From Polyangiaceae bacterium (GTDB lineage Bacteria; Myxococcota_A; Polyangia; Polyangiales; Polyangiaceae): DNA of 50,458 nt. Shown in pieces: positions 1 to 7,637 of this stretch. The stretch is from the NCBI GenBank assembly GCA_016933275.1, contig JAFGBI010000133.1, forward strand, positions 1 to 50,458, in the 5' to 3' direction. Below the pieces are notes generated by a model, which saw only the letters and a program-made list of their open reading frames with translations, was not told where the DNA came from and did not search any database. Every line of letters begins with the position of its first letter. Positions within the stretch are counted from its first letter, which is position 1. Made by a program: the position numbers and the translations under genes.

Positions 1-1
1 G

Positions 2-484
2 CTTGACCGACCCCCGGCCGCGCAACCCCACGGAATCAGATCAGTCCATCACCTGACCCAAGCATGCCCCACAGAACTCTGGAGCCCGGTTGAAATGGCA
101 CGCAACGAGGCCGAACGACAGCGGGAAAGGATCGGTCAGGAGCTTCGCCGCGGCCTGTCGGTGCTCGCCTCGATCGGCTCCACGGCTCCCTTCGTCGGCC
201 TTCTGGGCACTGTGCTCGGCATCATCAGCGCATTCCAGGGGATCGCCGCCACGGGCGGCGGCGGACTCGGCGCAGTCTCTGCCGGGATCGCCGAAGCCCT
301 GATAGAGACGGCGTTCGGCCTCTTCGTCGCCATCCCCACGGTGCTCTCCTACAACTACTTCATGGCGCGCGCCAATGCAGTGGAAGGAGCGCTGGAACGC
401 GCCTCTGGTGAACTCCTCGACGAATTGGAGAACGAGCATGGCAGGTCCGAGACGCGTCCGCGGCGCTCCCAGAAGGCCGCCTGA
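2..484 (+). CDS. exbB: ExbB/TolQ-type proton channel subunit, 5' end cut by window edge
   Basis: This is the inner-membrane proton channel subunit that, with ExbD, powers TonB-dependent outer-membrane transport. The frame is open to the left edge, and the family needs an N-terminal membrane helix upstream, so I treat the gene as truncated by the window rather than starting at the ATG at 95. The visible part has the cytoplasmic charged stretch (RQRERIGQELRRG), then the hallmark APFVGLLGTVLGI segment and the last helix (GLFVAIPTVLSYNYFM). The 3' end overlaps the following exbD by 47 bp, which suggests translational coupling. The operon continues through two exbD genes to a TonB-dependent receptor. 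A TonB gene is not visible here and could lie upstream. Confidence 0.85.
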   Translation, partial: LDRPPAAQPHGIRSVHHLTQACPTELWSPVEMARNEAERQRERIGQELRRGLSVLASIGSTAPFVGLLGTVLGIISAFQGIAATGGGGLGAVSAGIAEALIETAFGLFVAIPTVLSYNYFMARANAVEGALERASGELLDELENEHGRSETRPRRSQKAA

Positions 485-878
485 GCCGGACATGAACGTC
501 ACGCCGCTCGTGGACGTGACGCTCGTGCTCCTCATCATCTTCATGGTCCTGGCACCCGCCATCAACGAGGGTGAGCAAGTGTCCTTACCCCAGGTCCAGG
601 CCGTTGATTCGAGGCCGAGAGACCTCAACCCCATCGAGGTGACGCTCGCAGGGGACACGGTGATCCTCGAGCAGCACCGGATCCGGCCCGACGAGCTCCA
701 GGCGAGGCTGGTCGAGTTGCACCGCGCGAATCCCAGCCGCCAGCTGATGCTGAAGACCGACTCGACGGTGCGCTACCAGCGGATCCGCGAGCACTTCGGT
801 CTCCTCAAGGAAGTGGGTTTTCGCGGCGTGCAGCTCAAGGTGATCGCGCGCAAGACAACGGGGGACGCTGGGAGCTGA
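438..878 (+). CDS. exbD: ExbD/TolR-type biopolymer transport protein (first copy)
   Basis: ExbD is a single-pass inner-membrane protein with a periplasmic domain that couples the proton-motive force to TonB. This 146-residue protein has a short basic N-terminus, the family signature MNVTPLVDVTLVLLIIFMV with the membrane-embedded Asp of PLVD, then a periplasmic domain with the LKTDSTVRYQRIREHF strand-helix pattern near the C-terminus. I chose ATG 438, inside the end of exbB, because the basic stretch before MNVTPL is usual in the family; ATG 492 would remove it. A second exbD follows after 3 bp. Two different ExbD proteins in one operon suggest a hetero-oligomeric ExbB-ExbD-ExbD complex, as known from some other TonB systems. 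Confidence 0.9.
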   Translation: MAGPRRVRGAPRRPPEPDMNVTPLVDVTLVLLIIFMVLAPAINEGEQVSLPQVQAVDSRPRDLNPIEVTLAGDTVILEQHRIRPDELQARLVELHRANPSRQLMLKTDSTVRYQRIREHFGLLKEVGFRGVQLKVIARKTTGDAGS

Positions 879-881
879 GCC

Positions 882-1304
882 ATGGCCTTCCAAATCGACG
901 CCCGAAACACGAAACGTCCGGCGCCGGTGATGAACGTCACTCCACTCGTGGACATCACCCTGGTCGTGCTGATCATCTTCATGATCGTCACGCCCATGAT
1001 GACCAAGACCTTCTGGCTGAACATCCCGAAGCCAGACGACCAGCAGCGACCCGCGGAGAGCGATGACCGGCCCCTGGTAATGACGTTGGACGCTGCGGGT
1101 ACCATCCGCGTCAACACGACCATCCTCAGACCCGACGAGCTCAAGACACGCCTCCCGCGCATGCTCGCCGCCAAGCGCCACCGAGTCCTCTATGTGGACG
1201 CCCACGATTCCATCGACTACGGGCGGGTCGTGGAGGCAATGGACCTCGCACGGCAGGGCGGCGCGCGGACGATCGCGATGCTGACAACGAGGATCGTGAA
1301 GTGA
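882..1304 (+). CDS. exbD: ExbD/TolR-type biopolymer transport protein (second copy)
   Basis: This second ExbD of the operon has 140 residues. It carries the MNVTPLVDITLVVLIIFMIV membrane helix with the conserved Asp, then a periplasmic domain ending in a YVDAHDSIDYGRVVEAMDLA pattern typical of ExbD/TolR. It differs clearly from the first copy in the linker (MTKTFWLNIPKPDDQQ), so it is not a recent duplication. The start lies 3 bp after the previous stop, so translation is probably coupled. The downstream receptor gene begins 108 bp later on the same strand, and the most economical reading is one operon that energises that receptor. Confidence 0.92.
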   Translation: MAFQIDARNTKRPAPVMNVTPLVDITLVVLIIFMIVTPMMTKTFWLNIPKPDDQQRPAESDDRPLVMTLDAAGTIRVNTTILRPDELKTRLPRMLAAKRHRVLYVDAHDSIDYGRVVEAMDLARQGGARTIAMLTTRIVK

Positions 1305-1412
1305 GCCGCCGCGCAGGACGGCCCAGACCTCCGTGAGCGATTCCACGAGACACCGGGCGCTCCGCACCTGCAGCGCGGGGAGCGATCCGCCGAAGACTCG
1401 ACAGGAGACTCG

Positions 1413-4391
1413 ATGCGCAATCTTCTTTCAGGAATCCTGGGACCCGGACTGACCTGGGTGTGCGCGGCCGGGACTTTGTACGCACAACCCGGAAGCCGGC
1501 CCACGGAGACATCGGTGGTGACGGGCGATGACGATTTCTCGGAAGGTGAGTACTCCTTCGGCGACACGACCGACCTCGGCGGGGGACAGGAGCCCGGCAG
1601 CGAGGGGATCACGGTGGACCTCGAGCAAGCGCCGGCCAGGAACCTCGGCGTCATCGTCGGACGTCTCATCGATTCGAGAACTGGAGATCCGATCCTCGAA
1701 GGGAAGATCTCCGTTCCAGGCACGGCGCATCGTACTCTGACCGACCTCGAGGGCCGCTTTCGCCTCGAGCTGCCGCCCGGCACCTACGAGGTTCGATACT
1801 TCGAGGGAACCCACCAGCCGGCACGCACGACTGGACTCATTCTCGCCGTTGGCCAAACACTCGACGCGAGCGCGCGCCTCACGCCACTCGAGGGGTTGGT
1901 GCAAGAGACGGAGATCATCGCCAAGATCGAGAAGGAACGGCTCGAGGGGCAGCTGTTGGCCCGCCAACGCTCCGCCGCGACCGGCGACATCATCGGCCGC
2001 GCCGAGATTGCCAAGACACCGGATAGCAACGCTGCCGAAGCGGCGAAGCGCGTCGTGGGTGCGAGCGTGATCGGAGGTCGGTTCGTCTTCGTACGCGGCC
2101 TAGGGGAGCGGTACACCAACTCGCTCCTCGACGGGACGCCGCTCCCGAGTCCCGAACCCGACCGCGCCGCAGTACCACTCGATCTGTTCCCTGTCGACGT
2201 CATCGACAACATCACGATCGCGAAGACCGCCACGCCGGACGTACCCGGTGATTTTGCTGGCGGCTCCGTCCAGATCCAGACTCGAAGCATCCCGGACGAG
2301 CTCGTCGCCAGCGCAAGCGTGAGCGGCGGCTACAACACGCACGCGACGTTCCGTGATCGCCTGGACCATCAGGGCAGCAGTACCGATTGGCTCGGTTTCG
2401 ATTCCGGACTCCGACGGCTCCCCGACGGGGTACCGGATGACTTCCCGGTGTCGGCCGGAGCGTATCGGCCCGACGGCACGGAGGTATCGGCGGCGGACGT
2501 CCGACGCTACGCACCACTATTGAACTCATCCCTGCGGTGGCGAACGGACGCATTCACTCCCCCAAACCACAGCGCCAGCCTCGTTCTCGGAAACGGCTGG
2601 CGGCTGCCCGGCGAGCAGCGCCTCGGCGCAGTCGCGTCATTCAGCTACGGTCACGGCTACGAGCTTCGAGAAGCCGTCGTGCGACAATTCGACCCTGCAG
2701 CGGCTTCTCCGCGTGGCTTCACCGAAAGAATCGACTACCAGGTCGACGAGGGCGAGGAGACCGTGCACTGGGGAGCCTTCGGAAGCCTGTCCTACGCACC
2801 TTCGACAGAGCACGGCCTGAAGCTCGTGGTGCTCCACAGCCAGTTCGCCAATGATCTCACTCGAGTCTTCACGGGTTTCGCCAGTGAAGTCGACAGCGAG
2901 GTCAGTGGCGTCCATCTCCAATACGCCAGCCGCGGACTCGACCTGGCCAAGCTGTCCGGTTCCCACCAAGTCGAGGCGCTCGGCCGCGCACGACTCGCGT
3001 GGACCGCGCTGCTATCGCGGGCCAGCCGGAACGAACCCGACACCCGCGATGTTGGGTACCTTCACCGTGGATCGGCGGACCTTCCCTTCCAGACCACCGG
3101 TCAATCCGAGAATGGACGCCATTTCTTCTCAGACCTGAGCGAGAACGGCGTCGCGGGCACGGTTGACTGGATGCAACCCCTGGATCTCCGCAACCGTCAG
3201 CGGGCGAAGCTCGGGGCCTCTTTCAGCCGGCGGCGACGAGATTTCGGCGCCCGGAGGTTCAGCTTTGGTCCGCCGCAGGGCGCGCCTCCGGCCGGTTGCA
3301 CGAGTGCCGAGTTCGGGCCGGAGTGCCCAGACCAGACGTACCAACCGGCCGCCATCGAAGAGGGAACCATCGAACTCGACGAGGGGACATTCAGGACTGA
3401 CGGCTACCGGTCGGATCTCGATGTGTATGCTGGGTATCTGATGACCGACCTCACGGTCGCCGCTCCGGTACGCATCGTGTTGGGCGAGCGGGTCGAAGCC
3501 ACGCACCAAGCCATCGAGCCCTGGGACTTCGGAACCGGCAGCGCCGGGCAGGCCAGGGTCGATGCGGTGGACCTACTGCCAAGCGCGGCCGTCGTGCTAT
3601 CGCTCCACCAAAACACCAAGGCGCGGGCGTCCGCCACGCGAACCCTGGCCCGTCCGCAGTTGCGCGAGCTCGCGCCCTTCGCGTTCAGCGACTACTATCA
3701 GGGCCATCTCACCGCCGGCAACCCGGACCTCGACCTCACCCGAATCACCAACCTCGACCTGCGCCTGGAGCACTTCCCCACCCTGCGCGAGGTCGCCGCG
3801 GTGAGCGTCTTCCACAAACGGTTCGCCGACCCCATCGAGCCGGTCCTGGTACCGGCAGCGGGGAGCTACATGGTGACCTATCAGAACACTCCCAGCGCCT
3901 ACGTCTACGGGGTCGAGCTGGAGAGCCGAACGAGACTCGGCTTCCTCAGCCCGGCGCTGGACAAGCTGTCCTTGATTGCCAACCTGACGCTCACTCGATC
4001 GCGGATCCAGGTCGAGCAAACTGGGGATGACACCATGACGAGCCTCGACCGACCCATGGTCAATCAGGCCCCCTGGGTGACGAACCTCGCACTAGATTAC
4101 GACAACGAGGACTCTGGCACCCGAATTCGGGTTTCGTACTATGTGGCCGGACGACGTATCGTCGAGGTGGGCGCCTTCGGACTGCCTGACGCCTACCAGC
4201 AGCCGCAGCATCTGGTTGACGTCACCGCGTCGCAGGCCATCGGCCGGCACGTCGCCATCAGGGTGGGCGTGGAGGACCTGTTCGATACCAAAGCGGTGGT
4301 CACCCAGGGAAGCCGCAGGGAATCGGGGAACACTCGGCTCGAGTATCGCGACGGGGCAGTCGTCTTCGCAGGCGCTTCGTACTCCCACTGA
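1413..4391 (+). CDS. TonB-dependent outer-membrane receptor with N-terminal carboxypeptidase-regulatory-like domain
   Basis: This is a 992-residue outer-membrane beta-barrel receptor. The order is: signal peptide about 1-24 (ending TLYA), acidic linker, a CarboxypepD-regulatory-like beta-sandwich about 72-150 (VGRLIDSRTGDPILEGKI, LTDLEGRFRLELPPG), plug domain about 185-300, then the barrel. The plug carries the RGLGERYTNSLLDGTPLPSP signature followed by PDVPGDFAGGSVQI, which marks the receptor subfamily with this motif rather than classical siderophore receptors. It follows ExbB-ExbD-ExbD on the same strand and is followed by a beta-helix-like lipoprotein that could be a surface partner. The substrate cannot be read from sequence. 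The neighbouring porin and PstS-like genes make phosphate or another oxyanion compound one possibility; this is inference only. Confidence 0.9.
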   Translation: MRNLLSGILGPGLTWVCAAGTLYAQPGSRPTETSVVTGDDDFSEGEYSFGDTTDLGGGQEPGSEGITVDLEQAPARNLGVIVGRLIDSRTGDPILEGKISVPGTAHRTLTDLEGRFRLELPPGTYEVRYFEGTHQPARTTGLILAVGQTLDASARLTPLEGLVQETEIIAKIEKERLEGQLLARQRSAATGDIIGRAEIAKTPDSNAAEAAKRVVGASVIGGRFVFVRGLGERYTNSLLDGTPLPSPEPDRAAVPLDLFPVDVIDNITIAKTATPDVPGDFAGGSVQIQTRSIPDELVASASVSGGYNTHATFRDRLDHQGSSTDWLGFDSGLRRLPDGVPDDFPVSAGAYRPDGTEVSAADVRRYAPLLNSSLRWRTDAFTPPNHSASLVLGNGWRLPGEQRLGAVASFSYGHGYELREAVVRQFDPAAASPRGFTERIDYQVDEGEETVHWGAFGSLSYAPSTEHGLKLVVLHSQFANDLTRVFTGFASEVDSEVSGVHLQYASRGLDLAKLSGSHQVEALGRARLAWTALLSRASRNEPDTRDVGYLHRGSADLPFQTTGQSENGRHFFSDLSENGVAGTVDWMQPLDLRNRQRAKLGASFSRRRRDFGARRFSFGPPQGAPPAGCTSAEFGPECPDQTYQPAAIEEGTIELDEGTFRTDGYRSDLDVYAGYLMTDLTVAAPVRIVLGERVEATHQAIEPWDFGTGSAGQARVDAVDLLPSAAVVLSLHQNTKARASATRTLARPQLRELAPFAFSDYYQGHLTAGNPDLDLTRITNLDLRLEHFPTLREVAAVSVFHKRFADPIEPVLVPAAGSYMVTYQNTPSAYVYGVELESRTRLGFLSPALDKLSLIANLTLTRSRIQVEQTGDDTMTSLDRPMVNQAPWVTNLALDYDNEDSGTRIRVSYYVAGRRIVEVGAFGLPDAYQQPQHLVDVTASQAIGRHVAIRVGVEDLFDTKAVVTQGSRRESGNTRLEYRDGAVVFAGASYSH

Positions 4392-4407
4392 TCTACTAGA
4401 TCGAACA

Positions 4408-4428
4408 ATCCGCGCGCCACGCGCGGAT
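4408..4428 (+). terminator. Terminator-like hairpin after the receptor gene
   Basis: A perfect 9-bp stem (ATCCGCGCG / CGCGCGGAT) with a 3-nt loop lies 17 bp after the receptor stop codon. There is no T-run after it, so it may be an attenuating or RNA-stabilising hairpin rather than a full intrinsic terminator. Confidence 0.45.
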
Positions 4429-4487
4429 CTTCGGCAGCGCGGTGGATCGGCACCGGAGGCGCCCGCCGCTCATCCAGCGGCGAGGAG
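4427..4487 (+). repeat. Palindromic repeat element, copy 1
   Basis: About 60 bp that reappears in inverted orientation at 6332-6402, so the two copies lie on either side of the lipoprotein gene at 4692-6086. The copy holds its own dyads: CGCCGCT-catcc-AGCGGCG at 4464-4482 (perfect 7-bp stem) and a near-perfect GGCACC-gga-GGCGCC beside it. The size and hairpins resemble REP or MITE-like elements. The rest of the 4392-4691 interval holds no convincing gene; a Shine-Dalgarno sequence AAGGAGG lies at 4675-4681. Confidence 0.6.
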
Positions 4488-4691
4488 GGAAAGGCCGCGG
4501 GGCGCGACCGATGGGGGGGAGGGCTCGCCTCCCCCTCCAAGAAGAAACCTAGCGCGAGCACCATCCGGCGCCGTGCTTGGGTTGCGGGCCTGGCCCGCGC
4601 TGAGGCGAGGGATTCACCAAGTAGTGCCTCAAGTGTCACACGCTCCACGGAGAGCTTGGGCATACCTCAGCGGCAAGGAGGTGCCGAGGAA

Positions 4692-6086
4692 ATGAGCAAC
4701 CAAATGATGAGGGTGCTTCTCTCCACTGGAGGTCTCGTCGCGGCCGGCTTCGTGGCGTGCACGAGTGATAGCGCGGCCGATTCCGTAACGGCCACCGGCG
4801 GCACCACGAACGAGGGCGGCGCGGGAACCGGGGGCGATCTCAACGAAGGAGGGAGCTCGATCGGCGGCCACGAGGATGGCGACGGCGCCGAGGCTGGAGG
4901 GGCTGGCGAGAGCGGTGGGCCCAATCCAAGTTGCAGCCTCGCCCGCGAGGGCAGGGAGGAGGTGCTGCTGACCGGCGACATCGAAGGCGAGCTCGATCCT
5001 GGGAATGTCTACGTCATCGAAGGGGTAGTGTACGTGCTGGAGGGCAAGACGCTCACCATTCCACCCTGCACTCGCATCGAGGGCGATCGAGACAGCCTCG
5101 GGACCCTCATCGTCACTCGGGGTGGTCGCATCGAGGCAGCAGGCAATCCGGACGCGCCGATCCTCTTCACTGGGAGAGATGGGGCAGACGAACCCGGCTC
5201 CTGGGGTGGGGTGCTGATCCTCGGCGGCGCGCCCGTAACGCTCGGCTCCGACGTCAACGTAGAGGGCTTGGCGCCCGACCCGCGCCACCAGTATGGGGGA
5301 GAAGACCCGGACGACGACAGTGGGACGCTCGAGTACGTCCGGATCGAATATTCCGGGGTCGAGTTCAGCCTGAACAACGAGATCAACGGCCTGACCTTGG
5401 CCGGCGTCGGCAACGGCACGACCATCGACCACGTCATGGTTCGCGACACGCTCGACGACTGCTTCGAGTGGTTCGGCGGCACGGTCGATGCCGATCACCT
5501 CATCTGCGTCAACAGCGGCGACGACATGTTCGACACAGACGACGGATACCAAGGGACGATCAGCTACGTCTTCGGGCAGCACGGCCAGCAGGACTCGGCG
5601 GACCCGAACGGACTGGAGTGGGACGGCACCACGGACACGAACGCGCGAATCGACACCGTCGTCACACTCCGAAACGCCACGATGTGTGCGGACGATCGAT
5701 CGGAGACCGGCTACGCCATGGTGTTGCGCAGAGGGGTCGCGGGACAGATCGAGAAGCTCGTCGCGGTTGGCTTCCCCTACGGCGTCGACCTTCGTGCGGA
5801 GCCCGGCTCAGAGGCCGAGCTCTCGGACATCACCATCGCCAACTCGATCCTCGTCGCCGATGTGGCGATGGACCAAGAGGAGGCCCCGGGCACGATCCTC
5901 GACGACGACGGCGGTCTCGACGACGCCGCCTGGTTCCAAGAGGGCACCAGGAATGGCACTGGCGATCCGGGGTTCACGGCCGCGGATTGCATGCGGGCGA
6001 CCCCCACCGCCGCGGTCTTCGACTCCGATGTTGGTGCCTTCGAAGGCGACCCCGACTGGGCCAGGGGAAAGTGGACTGGATGGTAA
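4692..6086 (+). CDS. Secreted lipoprotein with predicted right-handed beta-helix-like domain
   Basis: This is a 464-residue lipoprotein. It has an N-terminal membrane segment with a lipobox at GFVAC, a Gly/Thr/Ser/Glu-rich tether (about residues 30-80) and then a domain of repeated short strands with polar turns (IPPCTRIEGDRDSLGTL, RGGRIEAAGNPDAPILFTGR, WGGVLILGGAP), which is typical of parallel beta-helix folds. The phrases WFGGTVDADHLIC and SGDDMFDTDDGYQG fit a carbohydrate- or ligand-binding beta-helix found next to TonB receptors. ATG 4692 is preferred because AAGGAGG lies 10 bp upstream. The gene probably belongs with the receptor upstream, although 300 bp and a palindromic repeat intervene. 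I infer a surface-exposed binding role for the receptor's substrate; no enzymatic residues can be named. Confidence 0.8.
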   Translation: MSNQMMRVLLSTGGLVAAGFVACTSDSAADSVTATGGTTNEGGAGTGGDLNEGGSSIGGHEDGDGAEAGGAGESGGPNPSCSLAREGREEVLLTGDIEGELDPGNVYVIEGVVYVLEGKTLTIPPCTRIEGDRDSLGTLIVTRGGRIEAAGNPDAPILFTGRDGADEPGSWGGVLILGGAPVTLGSDVNVEGLAPDPRHQYGGEDPDDDSGTLEYVRIEYSGVEFSLNNEINGLTLAGVGNGTTIDHVMVRDTLDDCFEWFGGTVDADHLICVNSGDDMFDTDDGYQGTISYVFGQHGQQDSADPNGLEWDGTTDTNARIDTVVTLRNATMCADDRSETGYAMVLRRGVAGQIEKLVAVGFPYGVDLRAEPGSEAELSDITIANSILVADVAMDQEEAPGTILDDDGGLDDAAWFQEGTRNGTGDPGFTAADCMRATPTAAVFDSDVGAFEGDPDWARGKWTGW

Positions 6087-6119
6087 GGAATCGAGTACTC
6101 CGCACGCACGGCGAAGCAC

Positions 6120-6570
6120 TCGAGCGCCACCAGCCTCGAGCGTACCCTCGAACAGGACATCGGTGGGCTTCGATCACTCCTTCGGAGGACCGACCGTCGT
6201 AGAGGCCCTCCCAACGGTAGGACATGCGGCCGGCGATTCGACCGGGCGCCACTGGCTCGAACTCGAAGCGGAGCGTGCGGCCGATCTGCCCGGGCGCGGC
6301 GAAGGCCATCAGCGTGTCGCTCGGTAAGCGGCTCCTCGCCGCTGGATGAGCGGCGGGCGCCTCCGGCGCCGATCCACCGCGCTGCATCCACCGCGCTGCC
6401 GAGAATCCGCTCGTGACGCGCGAAGTCTCCAACCAAGCAGATCAGCGTCACCTCGCTCTGGTCCCGCACCACCGGGAAGAGGGTTTCGGGCGCGTTCGCG
6501 GGCGCCAGCTCCGGGGGGCAGCTCGGCACCGTGAAACGGCCAACCTCTGGCAAAGGCAAGGGAGCGGCAG
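6120..6570 (-). pseudogene. Possible decayed gene interrupted by the palindromic repeat
   Basis: The 510-bp gap between the lipoprotein and the regulator contains two protein-like stretches on the minus strand in different frames. One has VTLICLVGDFARHERILGSA and the other has FAAPGQIGRTLRFEFEP followed by MSYRWEGLYDGRSSEG. The palindromic element (6332-6402) lies between them, so an insertion plus frame change could have broken one gene. No family is recognised, and the call rests only on composition and plausible peptide character. Confidence 0.3.
6332..6402 (-). repeat. Palindromic repeat element, copy 2 (inverted)
   Basis: This is the reverse complement of 4427-4487, with a short internal duplication (ATCCACCGCGCTGC appears twice). 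It contains GGCGCC-tcc-GGCGCC and the GCCGCTGGATGAGCGGC hairpin. Read as protein, both copies happen to encode the same RGGSAPEAPAAHPAAR phrase, which made the repeat easy to see. Confidence 0.6.
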
Positions 6571-6596
6571 GGGTCGTGGCGCAGGTGCCTTTCAGA

Positions 6597-7526
6597 TCAG
6601 ATCCCACCCTCCCGCCGCCGGTACGGGTAGACCTGGTCTTCGCCAGGGGGACAGGCGCGAAGGATACGTGGTTCACAAGACCGAACGTCAACCCGGGGTG
6701 CGCTCGCCTTTGGTCCAGGTCCGCTGGGGAGCGGGATCTCGCTCGGTACGCCGCCGGGGCTCGAAGGCGTGGACGGCACGAGCTCGTCCGAGCGCGCCCC
6801 GCTGGCCGGAGACGCGGTTCGGTCGCCCACCCCAGGTGGCGCCCCGGCGGGTGCGAAGCGATACCCAACCTTGCGAACGGTCTCGACGTAGTCAGCGGCG
6901 ATGCCGAGCTTCTCCCGGAGGCGCTTGACGCGCGTGTCTACCGTACGCGCGGTCGTCCGCGAGCCATACCCCCAGACGGTCTTCAACAGCACCTCCCGTG
7001 ACCTTACCTGGTTCGGGTGCTCGCACAAAGCGACGAGCAGCCGGAACTCGAGCGCCGTGAGCTGGACCTCCCTGCCCGCGACCCGGATCCGATGGGCCTC
7101 CCGGTCTACCCGGATGATGCCGGCGTCGTAGCTGTCCTTCGGCCCGGGCTCCACCCGCTGTCCGCGCCGCAATACGTTGCGAATGCGCAGCATCAGCTCG
7201 CGGATGCTGAAGGGCTTCACCACGTAGTCATCCGCCCCGAGCTCGAAGCCTACGACACGGTCGATCTCCTCACTGCGGGCACTCAAGATGACGATGCGCA
7301 GACCCCGGGTCGCCTCATCGTCGCGCAGCGTCCGACACACCTCGGTGCCGCTCAGATCGGGCAGGCTCAGCTCCAGGAGCACCAGATCCGGGTGGAGCTC
7401 GCGAGCGAGACGTATCCCGTCCGTCCCTCGACGAGAGGCCACGATGTGGTGGCCAACCTCCCGTAGCCGCTCGTCCAGGATCGAGAGGGTCGATGGCTCA
7501 TCGTCGATGACCAGGATTCGCGCCAT
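6597..7526 (-). CDS. OmpR/PhoB-family response regulator with Glu in place of the phospho-acceptor Asp
   Basis: This is a 309-residue transcription factor with a receiver domain about 1-122 and a winged-helix DNA-binding domain about 135-232. The receiver has the acidic pair (VIDDE, residues 7-10) and the Lys of VVKPFS, but the usual LLD phosphorylation site reads LLELSLPD: residue 52 is Glu (codon GAG, 7371-7373). Asp-to-Glu changes can mimic phosphorylation, so the protein may be constitutively active or unresponsive to a kinase, and no histidine kinase is seen nearby. The winged helix has the LTALEFRLLVAL and RTVDTRVKRLREKLG patterns of PhoB-like proteins. About 75 Pro/Ser-rich residues follow the domain, which is unusual for the family. 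It is the last gene of the minus-strand block and may regulate it. Confidence 0.9.
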   Translation of the reverse strand: MARILVIDDEPSTLSILDERLREVGHHIVASRRGTDGIRLARELHPDLVLLELSLPDLSGTEVCRTLRDDEATRGLRIVILSARSEEIDRVVGFELGADDYVVKPFSIRELMLRIRNVLRRGQRVEPGPKDSYDAGIIRVDREAHRIRVAGREVQLTALEFRLLVALCEHPNQVRSREVLLKTVWGYGSRTTARTVDTRVKRLREKLGIAADYVETVRKVGYRFAPAGAPPGVGDRTASPASGARSDELVPSTPSSPGGVPSEIPLPSGPGPKASAPRVDVRSCEPRILRACPPGEDQVYPYRRREGGI

Positions 7527-7556
7527 CTCGATCGGTTGTTGTACCCTGCGGGCGTG

Positions 7557-7621
7557 AAAGGAATGTTACGGGGTCGTAGCGACTCAGGAACGATCCCGCG
7601 CCCAACGCGTCACGTTCCTTT
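7557..7621. promoter_or_regulatory. Inverted repeat between regulator and upstream lipoprotein gene
   Basis: AAAGGAATGTTACG (7557-7570) and CGTCACGTTCCTTT (7608-7621) are inverted copies matching at 12 of 14 positions with a 37-bp spacer. They lie just upstream of the response regulator start and just after the end of the lipoprotein gene transcribed toward it. This could be an operator for autoregulation or a loose transcript-end structure. Confidence 0.3.
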
Positions 7622-7637
7622 GGCGCGGCGGGCGCGC

